DNA of 64,000 nucleotides, taken from contig NC_053389.1 of NCBI RefSeq assembly GCF_905171765.1, positions 744,807,146 through 744,871,145 of the forward strand. Direction: 5' to 3'. Both the position numbers and the translations under genes were made by a program. Below the pieces are notes generated by a model. The model saw only the letters and a program-made list of their open reading frames with translations, did no database searches and had not been told where the DNA came from. This document shows, one piece after another, positions 1 through 10,607 of the stretch (its first letter is position 1; every line of letters starts with the position of its first letter). Origin of the DNA: Bufo bufo (taxonomy: Eukaryota > Chordata > Amphibia > Anura > Bufonidae).

Positions 1-226
1 ATTTGTTTTTTGTTAAGTTGCCTAATAATTATGCACAGTAATAGTCACCTGCACACACAGATATCCCCCTAAAATAGCTAAAACTAAAAACAAACTAAAA
101 ACTACTTCCAAAAATATTCAGCTTTGATATTAATGAGTTTTTTGGGTTCATTGAGAACATGGTTGTTGTTCAATAATAAAATTAATCCTCAAAAATACAA
201 CTTGCCTAATAATTCTGCACTCCCTG
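1..226 (+). mobile_element. Tc1/mariner-like transposon, right-end fragment
   Basis: Read on the minus strand, the stretch begins CAGGGAGTGCAGAATTATTA, directly next to a TA at 227-228. The same terminal inverted repeat opens a second copy at 63514 in the same orientation. A related inner motif (positions 12-38) lies inside the terminal one, which gives the IR/DR layout of some Tc1-like elements. The transposase part lies left of the window. The target was a TTAA-type transposon. Its uninterrupted sequence is visible near 11685-11720, so this is an insertion into an older repeat. Confidence is high for the family and the boundary. Confidence 0.85.
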
Positions 227-239
227 TATATTACACTTT

Positions 240-1100
240 TTGTGCGGCAAGGTAACAAGAAATAGCTTTTTTGGCACCGTTTTTTTTTTGTTATTTACAA
301 CATTCATCTGACAGGTTAGATCATGTGGTAATTTTATAGAGCAGGTTGTCACGGACGCGGCGATACCTAATATGTATACAATTTTTTTTATTTATGTAAG
401 TTTTACACAATGATTTCATTTTTAAAGCAAAAAAAATGTTTTAGTGTCTCCATAGTCTAAGAGCCATAGTTTTTTCAGTTTTTGGGCGATTATCTTAAGT
501 AGGGTCTCATTTTTTGCGGGATGAGATGACGGTTTGATTGGCATCTATTTTGGGGTGCATATGACTTTTTGATTGCTTGCTATTACACTTTTTGTGACGT
601 AAGATGACAAAAAATTGCTTTTTTTACACCATTTTTATTTTTATTTTTTTACGGTGGTCATCTGAGTGGTTAGATCATGTGATATTTTTATAGAGCCGAT
701 CGATACGGACGCGGCGATACCTAATATGTATACTTTTTATTTATTTATGTAAGTTTTACACAATGATTTCATTTTTGAAACAAAAAAAAACGTTTTAGTG
801 TTTCCATAGTCTAAGAGCCATAGTTTTTTCAGTTTTTGGGCGATTATCTTGGGCAGGGTATGATTTTTGCGGGATGAGATGACGGTTTGATTGTTACAAT
901 TTTGGCGTACATGCGACTTTTTTGATCACTTTTATTACCTTTTTTGGGAAGTAAGGTGGGCAAAATTTTAATTTCATCATAGTTTTTAATTTTTTATTTT
1001 TATGGCGTTCACCGTTCGGGTAAAGTAGCATGACCGTTTTATAGATCAGGTCGTTACGGACGCGGCGATACCAAACATGTGTAGGGAATTTTTTTTTTTT
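240..1100. repeat. Tandem repeat, unit about 351-354 bp, ~2.4 copies
   Basis: The marker string ACGGACGCGGCGATACC starts near 351, 705 and 1056, which gives units of 351-354 bp. Each unit also carries a TTTTTGGGCGATTATCTT block followed by a GATGAGATGACGGTTTGATT block. The array is part of the TTAA-type transposon and recurs, more diverged, at 11690-12420. Confidence 0.8.
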
Positions 1101-1220
1101 TCATTTTTAATCAGTGATAAATGTGTTTTTTGATTTTTACTTTTTTTTCACTTTTATTCACTTTCTTTTGACCCAGACCCACTTGGTTCTTGAAGATCCA
1201 GTGGGTCTGATGTCTGTATA

Positions 1221-1258
1221 ATACAGTACAGTACAATATATATTGTACTGTACTGTAT
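1221..1258. repeat. Perfect 38-bp palindrome
   Basis: The two halves, 1221-1239 and 1240-1258, are exact reverse complements with no loop (ATACAGTACAGTACAATAT and its complement). It lies in the 3' part of the TTAA-type element, shortly after GTGGGTCTGATG. The homologous element at 12551-12588 has a palindrome of different sequence in the same place. Confidence 0.95.
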
Positions 1259-1270
1259 TTTACACTTTGT

Positions 1271-1308
1271 CTGAACAGATCTATGCCTTTTAGCACAGAT
1301 CTGTTCAG
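1271..1308. repeat. 12-bp-stem hairpin
   Basis: CTGAACAGATCT (1271-1282) pairs perfectly with AGATCTGTTCAG (1297-1308) across a 14-base loop. It sits 12 bases after the 38-bp palindrome, so this part of the transposon has two consecutive stem-loops. Confidence 0.85.
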
Positions 1309-1542
1309 CACCATGGACAGCAGGATGCCTGAGAGGCGTCCTGTTGCCATGGGAACCTTCCCCGTCTGCTCAGTACTGGTCAGAACTGCGCTTACGGGGA
1401 AGGGTAAGGAGGGGATCTGTCGGGGGGCTGTCTGGGGGCTCTCTCCCTCCCCATCGGGGGGCTGCTGTGCATGTACGCCCTGTGTCCTTAAGTACCAGGG
1501 CACAAGGGTGTACCTGTACGCCCTATGTCCTTAAGAGGTTAA

Positions 1543-3115
1543 CAGTGACTTTGACAGATACCCCCACTTTAACAGTGACTTTCAACAATGGCCTCCCATT
1601 TAACAGTGACTTTGACAGATACCCCCACTTTAACAGTGACTTTGACAACGGCCTCCCCTTTAACAGTGACAAGAACAGTGGCTGCCCCTTTAAGAGTGAC
1701 TTTGACAACGGCCTCCCCTTTAACAGTGACTTTGACAATGGCCTCCCCTTTAACAATGACTAGAACAGTGGCCGTCCCTTTAAGAGTGACTTTGACAACG
1801 GCCTCCCCTTTAACAGTGACTTTGACAACGGCCTCCCCTTTAACAGTGACTAGAACAGTGGCCCCCCTAAAGAGTGACTTGAACAGTGGCCTCCCATTTA
1901 ACAGTGACTTTGACAGATACCCCCACTTTAACAGTGACTTTCACAGATACCCCCACTTTAACAGTGACTTTGACAACGGCCTCCCCTTTAACAGTGACAA
2001 GAACAGTGGCCACCCCTTTAAGAGTGACTTGAACATTGGCCGCCCCTTTAAGAGTGACTTTGACAACGACCTCCCCTTTATGAGTGACTTTGATAATGGC
2101 CTCCCCTTTAACAGTGACTTTGACAACGACCTCCCCTTTAACAGTGACTAGAACAGTGGCCGCCCCTTTAAGAGTGACTTGAACAGTGGCTGCTCCTTTA
2201 AGAGTGACTTTGACAATGGCCTCCCCTTTAAAAATGACTAGAACAGTGGCCGCCCCTTTAAGAGTGACTTGAACAGTGCCCTCCACTTTAACAGTGACAT
2301 TGACAACGGCCTCCCCTTTAACAATGACTAGAACAGTGGCCTCTCCTTTAACAGTGACTTTGATAATGGCCTCCCCTTTAAGAGTGACTTTGACAACGAC
2401 CTCCCCTTTAAGAGTGACTAGAACAGTGGCCGCCCCTTTAAGAGTGACTTGGAACAGTGGCTGCCCCTTTAAGGGTGACTTGAACAGTGGCTTCCCCTTT
2501 AAGAGTGACTTTGACAACGACCTCCCGTTTAAGAGTGACTAGAACAGTGGCCGCCCCTTTAAGAGTGACTTGGAACAGTGGCTGCCCCTTTAAGGGTGAC
2601 TTGAACAGTGGCTTCCCCTTTAAGAGTGACTTTGACAACGACCTCCCCTTTAAGAGTGACTAGAACAGTGGCCGCCCCTTTAAGAGTGACTTGGAACAGT
2701 GGCTGCCCCTTTAAGGGTGACTTGAACAGTGGCTTCCCCTTTAAGAGTGACTTTGACAACGACCTCCCCTTTAAGAGTGATTGGAACAGTGGCCGCCCCT
2801 TTAAGAGTGACTTGGAACAGTGGATGCCCCTTTAAGGGTGACTTGAACAGTGGCTGCCCCTTTAAGAGTGACTTTGACAACGGCCTCCCCTTTAAAAGTG
2901 ACTTTGACAACGACCTCCCCTTTAAGAGTGACTTGGAACAGTGGCCGCCCCTTTAAGAGTGACTTGAACAGTGGCCACCACTTTAAGAGTGACTTGAACA
3001 GTGGCCTCCCCTTTAACAGTGACTTTGACAATGGCCTCCCCTTTAACAATGACTAGAACAGTGGCCGCCCCTTTAACAGTGACTTGAACAGTGGCCTCCC
3101 CTTTAACAGATACTT
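1543..3115. repeat. 30-bp satellite, about 52 units
   Basis: The unit is 30 bp (AACAGTGACTTTGACAACGG followed by CCTCCCCTTT) with variants carrying TAGAACAGTGG or TTGGAACAGTGG. The array begins at the TTAA edge of the preceding transposon. Because 30 is a multiple of 3, several frames on both strands stay open for 60 to 216 codons and spell ten-residue repeats. I regard these as a consequence of the period, not as genes: they have no unique start, and the same array is open on both strands. Confidence 0.95.
2409..2892. repeat. 121-bp higher-order repeat within the 30-bp satellite
   Basis: Four neighbouring monomers of 30, 31, 30 and 30 bp repeat as a 121-bp block that starts near 2409, 2530, 2651 and 2772. 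The first three blocks are almost identical; the last is diverged (TGATTGG in place of TGACTAG). This is recent amplification of a block inside an older monomeric array. Confidence 0.85.
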
Positions 3116-4055
3116 GTTAGGTAGAATTACTTACAGTGATCAAATATTCCAGCTCTTCTGGATCGAAATTGCTTTTTGCCATTTTCGTCTGTAGAATCTG
3201 TCTCTCTCCACTCTCCTTGCGATCCAAAGACAGGCACGCACGTACAGACGCACCTACGTACAGACGCACGCTCACGATTATTTAAATTACGTATAAATTA
3301 CGTATTATAACGAACCAAACATAGTAGACTGTATAGGCAGGCAAATTTCATATTGGTACCTTGCTCTAAGTTGTATTTGCGTACGAATGAAACTTAAAGT
3401 TGTATTAACGAAGTTAACGAATATGGAATATAGCAGTGCTAAGTTGAAATCGCAATGCGATTAAAATAACTTGAAGTAATCGCATTGCGATTTCAACTTA
3501 GAGCTGGGTTTCTAATGAGTCAGCTTATTAGAATTAACAATGTTTACGAATATGGAATATACTGTAGCAGTGCTGTTGAAATCGCAATGCGATGACTTCA
3601 AGAGACAGCTGTGTTTAATTTGTTATGCGATTATATTACTTTGCTTTTTTTTTAATAAATAGAATAATTAGAATACTTGTTAATATTATAATTATTCTAT
3701 TTATAAAAAAAAGTAATATAATCGCATAGCGAATTAAACACAGCTGTCTCTATAGTCAATTTTCCTATTTGATTGCTAGAATTAGCGAAGTTGACGAATA
3801 TGGAGCTAAAACGAAGATGGAGAATACTTTGTTATCTTCGTTTTGAGGAATATGACAAATACATTCGTCATATTCGTCATCTTCGCTAATTCTAAATATC
3901 AAACCAATAGGAAAGTAGCCTTAAGTTACAATCGCAATACGCAATTATTTAAATCGCATATTATTCGCGATAACTAGAATAATGACAAATATTCGATGAA
4001 ACGAATATTCTAGCGAATATTCGCAAATTTCGTCGAAATCGAATATGGCACCTCC
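3116..4055. repeat. AT-rich foldback region with three consecutive hairpins
   Basis: No gene is visible here. The stretch holds a 24-bp perfect stem (3440-3463 with 3477-3500, 13-base loop), a long imperfect stem (3601-3670 with 3689-3751) and a third inverted repeat with nested stems (3761-3913). Motifs such as CGAATATTCG and GCGAATATTC near 4000-4050 resemble ends of frog hAT-type MITEs. The right edge cuts the Gypsy integrase. It is probably one or more non-autonomous foldback elements, but I could not fix target duplications. Confidence 0.6.
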
Positions 4056-4429
4056 CACTCATCACTAACAACCACCAGAATCACAGTTTTTCCCGAAGAA
4101 TTCGGTAAATCTGTGATAAAATCCATGGACAAAGGGGTCCAAGGTCTGGACGGGATGGGCAATGGAAGCAGAGATCCGGAAGGCCGAGTATGTGTCACGT
4201 TCACAGGTACCACAGGCTGACACATAGTGCTCAACACACTTACGCAACCCCGGCCACCAAAATCTGCGAGAGATGAGATCGACAGTTGATCTGCTCCGAG
4301 GGTGCCCAGCAAGCACCGTACAGTGATGTTCCTCGAACACCTTGTGACGTAATTCGGAGGGAACAAACAACTTCCCCGGAGGACAAGAGTCCGGAGCATC
4401 CTCCTGTGCCTCCAACACCCTGGCCTCAA
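4056..4429 (-). pseudogene. Gypsy integrase, N-terminal fragment
   Basis: Minus-strand frames show the integrase zinc-binding module: a histidine pair in HCTVLAGH, the block [16 protein letters not shown], then CGTC, which together make an HHCC domain. The start of the catalytic core follows (MDFITDLP, with the position of the first catalytic Asp close to the break). The two overlapping frames mean at least one frameshift. The domain is cut at about 4056 by an AT-rich repeat, so no catalytic triad can form. Confidence 0.85.
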
Positions 4430-4453
4430 GATCAGGATAAAGAGCGGATATGA

Positions 4454-5044
4454 CTACCCCTTCAGATAAAATGGGACTAGGGTCATTAGACTCACCCCCA
4501 ACCCCCCCCCAGGAAAGCTACTACGCGACAAAGCATCTGCCTTGACGTTCTTAACCCCAGGGCGGTAAGTGACGATGAAGTTAAATCTGGTGAAAAACAA
4601 TGACCATCTGGCCTGCCTTAGGTTCAGTCGCTTAACCGACTCCAGGTAGGCCAGATTCTTGTGATCCATAATTACTGTAATGGGGTGAATTGCTCCTTCC
4701 AACCAATGCCGCCATTCCTCAAACGCCAACTTAATGGCCAGCAATTCCCTATTCCCCACATCATAATTCCTTTCAGCAGTAGAGAGTTTTTTAGAGAAAA
4801 ATGCACATGGGCACCATTTACTAGGTGAAGGACCTTGCCACAAGATTGCTCCTACCCCTACCTCGGACGGGTCAACCTCAACAATAAATGGCTGAGTCAC
4901 GTCTGGTTGCATCAGAATAGGGGCCGAAGCAAAACATTCTTTCACAGCAGAAAAGGCCTGTAATGCCGCATCAGTCCAGACAGAAATATCTGCACCCTTC
5001 CTAGTCATGTCTGTTAAAGGTTTAACCACCGATGAATAGTTCAA
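4454..5044 (-). pseudogene. Gypsy RNase H domain
   Basis: This minus-strand frame of 196 codons begins in the connection after reverse transcriptase and carries Gypsy RNase H landmarks: [16 protein letters not shown] (first Asp), [25 protein letters not shown] block (Glu), [11 protein letters not shown] (Asp) and NVKADALSR (last Asp). It is shifted in frame relative to the reverse transcriptase upstream and the integrase downstream. In a working element these would be one pol polyprotein. Confidence 0.88.
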
Positions 5045-5832
5045 GATAAATTACGGTAGTAGTTGGTAAACCCCAAAAACTGCATAAGCGCTTTCAGATT
5101 TTCGGGTCGATCCCAGTCCAACACGGCACGGACCTTCTCGGGATCCATACGAAAACCTGAGGATGAGAGCAGGTAACCCAGAAATTGCACTTCCTGTACA
5201 GCAAATACACACTTTTCCATCTTAGCATACAACGTATTCTCTGTTAGGATCTGTAACACCTGTCTCACATGATCCTGATGAGTCTCCATATTAGGCGAAT
5301 AAATTAGTATCTCATCAAGGTATACAACAACAAACCTCCCCACCAGATGATGAAAGATGTCATTGATAAAGTGTTGAAAAACCGCAGGAGCATTGGTTAA
5401 CCCAAAGGGCATGACCAGGTTTTCAAAATGACCCTCAGGGGTATTAAATGCGGTCATCCACTCATCCCCCTCCTTGATACTTACCAGATTATATGCCTCC
5501 CTCAGATCCAACTTAGAGAACACCTTGGCACCGACAATCTGACTAAACAAATCCGGAATCTAAGGAAGGGGGTAAGGATCATGGACGGTAATACGATTGA
5601 GCTCACGGAAGTCCAGGCATGGTCTCAGAGTACCATCTTTTTTCTTTGCAAAGAAAAACCCAGCAGCCACTGGGGACTTGGATGGTCTAATATGTCCCTT
5701 TGCCAAACTCTCGGTAATATACTCTCGCATGGCCTTTCTTTCGGGTTCCGAAAGATTATGCAACCGAGATTTGGGCAATTTAGCTCCGGGAATAAGATTG
5801 GCGGGACAGTCATACTCCCGGTGCGGAGGCAA
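5041..5832 (-). pseudogene. Gypsy reverse transcriptase
   Basis: Two in-frame pieces (5560-5832 and 5041-5550) separated by a stop carry the reverse transcriptase fingers and palm: the KKDGTLRPCLDFRELN block, FSKLDLREAYNLV, MPFGLTNAPAVFQ and the FLGF motif. The catalytic YLDD box reads YLDE (VVVYLDEILIYS), so the second catalytic aspartate is lost. With the stop this makes the enzyme inactive. The frame differs from that of gag by one base. Confidence 0.92.
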
Positions 5833-6067
5833 CTCCTGATTACCACTCTCAGAGAAAACATCAGAAAATTCTGAAATGAACGAGGGTACAGTTTGCTTAG
5901 CAATGGTAAGCCCAACACCAACAGAGCAAGCAGACCCTCCAATGCATAACAGGAGACAGATTCCTGATGCAAATCACCCACTCTTAAATTAATGTCATTC
6001 ACTACCTGCGACAGACATATTTGGATGAGAGGTGCTGAGCCAATTGCAAAGACAGAGATACTTTTCT

Positions 6068-7144
6068 CTAATGCATTAGTACAAACTCTCCATCAATCAA
6101 GTTAACTCTTGCCCCACTGTCGATAAATGCTTTGATTTTCACAGTTTTGGACTCTAGCGCCACCTCGGCAGTCAGGAGAAAACGGGTACGACCAGTAAAA
6201 GACAAATGTAGGTTTTCTTGCTCCCCATCCACACCACCAATAGTAATTTGAGGATTAAAAGGTTTTTTCTTTTTGTTTACACCTTGATGCTGCAAGTAAG
6301 GACAAATGTTCACAAAATGTCCCTTCTTGCCACAATAAAAGCAGCCTCCTTTCACATGACCCAAGCTTTTGCTAGGAGTAGCTCCTCCTAACTGCATAGG
6401 CTCATCACAAGGCGCAACTACCAGTGTCTCTCCACCATAAGTGTTGAAGGAAGCAGTACCCTTATTGGACAGTACGTCCTGAAGGTGAGGACCCCTAGAT
6501 CTCCCCCTCAGGCGTCTATCTAGACGTACAGCAAGGGACATAGCTGCCTCCAATGACACAAGATTTTCATGAGAGGCCAACGCGTCCTGCAGTCTCTCAG
6601 AGAGACCCTGACAGAGACCCTGACAGAATTGGCTGCGGAGAGCAGGATCGTTCCACTCAGTATCGGTAACCCATCTCCTAAATTCAGAGCAATAGGTCTC
6701 CGCGGAACGATCTCCCCGCCGCAAACTCCGTAACTTGGTCTCGGCCTGAGAGATCCGATCCGGGTCATCGTAGATGAGACCCAAGGCTCTGAAGAATTAA
6801 TCTACCAACCGGAGGGACAGTGATCCGGTCAGCAGAGAAAAAGCCCAAGATTGGGCGTCCTCTTTAAGCAATGAAATAATCATACCCACACGTTGACACT
6901 CATCCCTAGAAGAGTATGGACGCAGCTTAAAGTATAATTTACATGACTCCCTGAACCAGATGAAATTGTCACTACCCCCGGAAAACCTGTCCGGAAGAGC
7001 CACCTTCGGTTCAGGACAGGCCTGGGACCCACCACCGGAACCAGCAGCCTGTGGACTCTGAATCTGCAAGACAGTTGCGCGGAGGTCTGCTACCTCCAAA
7101 GTCAGATTCTGCAGCTGTTCGACCAGTGCAGACATAGTATCCAT
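6068..7144 (-). pseudogene. Gypsy gag with zinc knuckle and protease
   Basis: The likely start is the ATG at 7142-7144 (MDTMSALVEQ), which opens a coiled-coil-like segment. One in-frame TAA near 6797 breaks the frame, after which it continues to 6068. The second part has the zinc knuckle CFYCGKKGHFVNIC (C-x2-C-x4-H-x4-C) near its middle and ends in an aspartic protease start (FIDSGARVNLID, a DSGA active site). Gag packages the element RNA and the protease matures it. Apart from the stop, the frame is preserved over about 360 codons. Confidence 0.88.
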
Positions 7145-7189
7145 AGCTGCACAGATCAGAACAAAAATGGCGGTATGGGCTTGGGATAA

Positions 7190-7680
7190 TGTCACGGATG
7201 TAGTAGGGGAGAACACCAAAAGACAATCAAGAAGGTAGGGGAAAGACACTAGGCCTCACCGCTAGGGAAGGAAAAGGGTCACCACCTATAAAACCCTGCT
7301 CCTGGCCGTAACTCCTATCCGTATGGGCACCTCTCGATGGTAGAGATACCCATACACGGGAACTTAGAAAACCCTGGTGACCCTCAGATGCCCTAAAGAT
7401 AATGACAGGGCAGAGACCACCTGTTCCTTCCCTGGTGAAGGAACTAGCGTCTCACTGAGGCCTAGTAAACAACCGGGGCGGGGGGGGAATACAAAACACG
7501 ACAAGCGGAACACTTAACTTCAGAGAATGAAGGATGAACAGGACTTCAACACGAACCACACTCCAGCTCTTCCAAGACCAAATGAAGCTATCCCAAGAAA
7601 GGAGTGATGGGAAAAGTCAGACTAAATTGGGCGTGGTAGAGGTCACATGATCCACACCTGAACAGGAGGTGTGGACATAC
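7190..7680 (-). repeat. Candidate 5' LTR and leader of the Gypsy element
   Basis: Upstream of gag on the minus strand lies a noncoding stretch of about 490 bp that would end in CCGTGACA at 7190, a CA-type LTR end 46 bases before the gag ATG. The outer edge is a guess (about 7680), because no second LTR survives for comparison and I did not find a clear primer binding site. Confidence 0.35.
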
Positions 7681-7769
7681 CAGCAACACACAGACAAAGT
7701 GAAACCAAAAGAGGCTGTCAGATCATTAATGCATAGACAATCTTTCAGACCTTCTGGGACCTGTCCCAG

Positions 7770-9530
7770 ATGTGACAGATATACCTGTTTCCGCCAAATA
7801 TTGATTGAGGCCTGCAATATACCTGCTTTCACAAAATACTGATTAAGGGGTTTGATATTCCTGCTTCCACAAAATACTGATTGAGGGGTTCAATATACTT
7901 GTTTCCATCAAATATTGATTGAAGGGTGCAATATACCTGCTTCTGCAAAATACTGATTAAGGGGTTCGATATACCTGTTTCCACCAAATATTGATTGAGG
8001 GGTGCAATATACCTGCTTCCACAAAATACTGATTTAAGGGGTTTTATATACCTGCTTCCACCAAATATTGATTAAGGCCTGCAATATACCTGCTTCCACA
8101 AAATACTGATTAAGGGGTACGAAATACCTGTTTCCCCCAAAAATGTATTGAGGCCTGCGATACACCTGCTTCTATAAAATACTGATTAAGGGGTTCGATA
8201 TACCTGTTTCCACCAAATATTGATTGAGACCTACGATATACCTGCTTCCACAGAATACTGATTAAGGGGTTTGATATATCTGCTTCCACAAAATACTGAT
8301 TGAGGGGTACGATATATCTGTTTCCGCCAAAAATTTATTGAGGCCTGCAATATACTTGCTTCTATAAAATAATGATTTAGGGGTTCGATATACCTGTTTC
8401 CACCAAATATTGATTGAGGCCTACGATATACCTGCTTCCACAGAATACTGATTGAGGACTGCGATATACCTGCTTCCACAAAATACTGATTAAGGGGTTC
8501 GATATACCTTTTTCTACCAAATATTGATCAAGGCCTGCGATATACCTGCTTCCTTAAAATACTGATTAAGGGTTTTTTATATAGCTGCTTCCAAAAAATA
8601 CTGATTGAGGTTTGCGATATACCTCTTTCTACCAAATATTGATCAAGGCCTGCGATATGCCTGCTTTCACAAAATACTGATTAAGGGGTTTGATATTCCT
8701 GCTTCCACAAAATACTGATTGAGGGGTTCAATATACTTGTTTCCATCAAATATTGATTGAAGGGTGCAATATACCTGCTTCTGCAAAATACTGATTAAGG
8801 GGTTCGATATACCTGTTTCCACCAAATATTGATTGAGGGGTGTGATATACCTGCTTCCACAAAATACTGATTTAAGGGTTCGATATAGCTGTTTCCACCA
8901 AATATTGAAATAGGCCTGCAATACACCTGTTTCCACAAAATACTGATTAAGGGGTTCAATATCCCTGTTTCCACCAAATATTGATTGAGGGGTGCAATAT
9001 ACCTGCTTCCTCAAGATACTGATTAAGGGGTTTTTATATACCTGCTTCCACTAAATACTGATTAAGGGGTTCGATATACCTCTTTCTACCAAATATTGAT
9101 TGAGGCCTGCATTACACCTGTTTCCACAAAATACTGATTAAGGGGTTCGATATACCTGTTTCCACCAAATATTGATTGAGGGGTACGATATGCCTGCTTC
9201 CTCAAAATACTGATTAAGGGGTTTGATATACCTGCTTCCACAAAATACTGATTGAGGGGTGCAATATACCTGCTTACACAAAATACTGATTAAGGGGTTT
9301 GGTATACCTTTTTCTACTAAATATTGATTGAGACCTGCGATATACCTGCTTCCACAAAATACAGATTAAGGGGTTTGAAATACCTGTTTCCACCAAATAT
9401 TAATTGAGGGGTGTGATATACCTGCTTCCACAAAATACTGATTAAGGGGTTTGATAAACCTGCTTCCACAAAATACTCATTGAGGGCTACTATATACCTG
9501 CCTCTACAAAATACTGATTAAGGGGTTCGA
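7770..9530. repeat. 38-bp satellite, about 46 units, two alternating unit types
   Basis: The unit is 38 bp. One type reads about AAGGGGTTCGATATACCTGT then TTCCACCAAATATTGATT. The other has GCAATATACCTGCTTCCACAA and ends AAATACTGATT. In much of the array they alternate, giving a 76-77 bp dimer period. Minus-strand frames of 60-115 codons in it are repetitive and are not genes. The array ends at a hAT terminus at 9534. Confidence 0.93.
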
Positions 9531-9533
9531 GAT

Positions 9534-9740
9534 TAGTTATGGACGAACATCTGCCAGGACGGGTTCTCGATCGCGCGAACGCGATAAAATGTTCGCGACC
9601 GCAAGTTCGCGGCGGGTCCTATTCATTTTAATGGCAGGCGAACCTGAAAAACCTTCAGCTCATATTTGCAGCCAAGAAATAATTACTAGAAGTGCACAAA
9701 TAGTCCGACAATATGGACAGTGACATACCAGATGTATTAT
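9534..9740 (-). mobile_element. hAT family A, 3' terminal fragment
   Basis: TAGTTATGGACGAACATC at 9534 is the terminal repeat of the hAT family whose right end is also seen at 37912 (reverse complement of TAGTGATGGACGAACATCGG). The next ~200 bp match, in reverse, 15538-15700 and 37430-37905, including the TTCGCG-rich subterminal part and the AATATGGACAGTGACATACC block. It is a 3' end without a transposase. Confidence 0.75.
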
Positions 9741-10090
9741 TCGTAATTGCAATCTCCATTCATTATTTATTTCAATGCAAAATATCGACAATATAATTTC
9801 CGCGTAAGCGCATGCGCAAATGCACTATACAGTACCCAAATGCACTATAAAGAAAGTATATTGGTATATAACACCCCGTGGGACGACTGGTATATCACAC
9901 CAGTAGAAATTATTTGTTCCAATAACGCTTGTCCCTCTATATACCTGCAGTATCGCAGCAGAACCGCACACAACTGTCGCACAATACAAATGCACTATAA
10001 TATACTTTCTAACATAGAAAGTATATTATAACATTGTACAAGGAAGGCAATCCATTAGAATATACATAAAGATAAAACGTAGCCTTTAAA
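9741..10090. repeat. AT-rich MITE-like stretch with 15-bp hairpin
   Basis: No gene is visible. TATAATATACTTTCT (9996-10010) pairs exactly with AGAAAGTATATTATA (10016-10030) around the loop AACAT, and a partial copy of the motif occurs near 9840-9870. It looks like the inside of a small non-autonomous element. I could not assign termini. Confidence 0.5.
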
Positions 10091-10099
10091 TTTTTTTAT

Positions 10100-10410
10100 A
10101 TGAGGGTCCATTCACACGTTCGTAAGTGTTTTGCGGATCTGCAAAACACGCACACCGGCAATGTGCATTCCGCAATTTGTGGACCGCACATCGCCGTCAC
10201 TATAATAGAAAATGCCTAATCTTGTCTGCAATTGCGGACAAGAATAGGACATGTTCTATTTTTTTGCCGAAATGGAAGCACAGATGCGGAAGTGCGGATC
10301 CGCAAATGCGGATGTGGATCCGCAAATGAGGATGCGGACAGCACATTCCGGCCCCGTTGAAAATGAATGGGTCTGCACCCGTTCCACGGACGTGTAAATG
10401 GAAAAGATAT
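10100..10410. mobile_element. MITE of the CGGATCCGC-rich family
   Basis: GTCCATTCACACGTTCGTAA at the left and ACGGACGTGTAAATGG at the right form diverged inverted ends around a core rich in GCGGATCCGCAAATG-type motifs. Similar cores occur at 37470-37770, 51440-51670 and 59530-59786. It has no coding capacity. By comparison with the 59530 copy, the superfamily is probably PIF/Harbinger-like. Confidence 0.55.
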
Positions 10411-10607
10411 CCCTCAAAATGAAAATAAATTGAATTATTAAAGTTAAGCAAAAAGCATAGATGTGGTAGGCAATAACAAGTGCTCGGCGGCACTAAATCA
10501 AGGGCTCGTGGCACCAATTCAGAAACCATATGTCCTACCACAATCCGGGGGGTTCCAGTGCACATCCATGAATCCCGGAGGGAAAGCAAAAAACATCTAT
10601 CCCTGGG

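Larger units (their letters stand above)
227..1542 (+). mobile_element. TTAA-type (piggyBac-like) DNA transposon, 3' portion
   Basis: This is the 3' noncoding part of a DNA transposon. It ends at a TTAA (1539-1542), and just inside lies CTTAAGAGG, with the related string CCTTAAGTACC about 45 bp earlier. A CTTAAG-containing terminus next to TTAA resembles frog piggyBac-like elements I know, but no transposase is present here to prove the superfamily. The copy is homologous to 11265-12600. It consists of ~351-bp tandem repeats, then two hairpins, then a GC-rich terminal part. The Tc1-like element at 1-226 marks its left visible edge. Confidence 0.6.
4056..7680 (-). mobile_element. Gypsy (Ty3) LTR retrotransposon, 3'-truncated
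   Basis: Minus-strand order is candidate 5' LTR, gag with zinc knuckle, protease, reverse transcriptase, RNase H and the start of integrase. This is the Ty3/Gypsy order. The element stops inside the integrase core at about 4056, where the AT-rich hairpin region begins, so the 3' half of integrase and the 3' LTR are absent. At least one stop in gag, several frameshifts in pol and an altered catalytic motif show that it is dead. Confidence 0.9.

Noticed and set aside
1588..2517. Open frames of 187 (plus) and 216 (minus) codons with ten-residue repeats
   Set aside because: The 30-bp satellite period keeps several frames open on both strands; there is no unique sequence, domain or start context.
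8231..9014. Minus-strand frames of 82 and 115 codons
   Set aside because: They are read-outs of the 38-bp satellite, cycling through the three frames.
7770..9530. Possible CRISPR-like array because of regular 38-bp repeats
   Set aside because: Repeats are directly adjacent with no unique spacers and the context is eukaryotic transposons, so it is a satellite.
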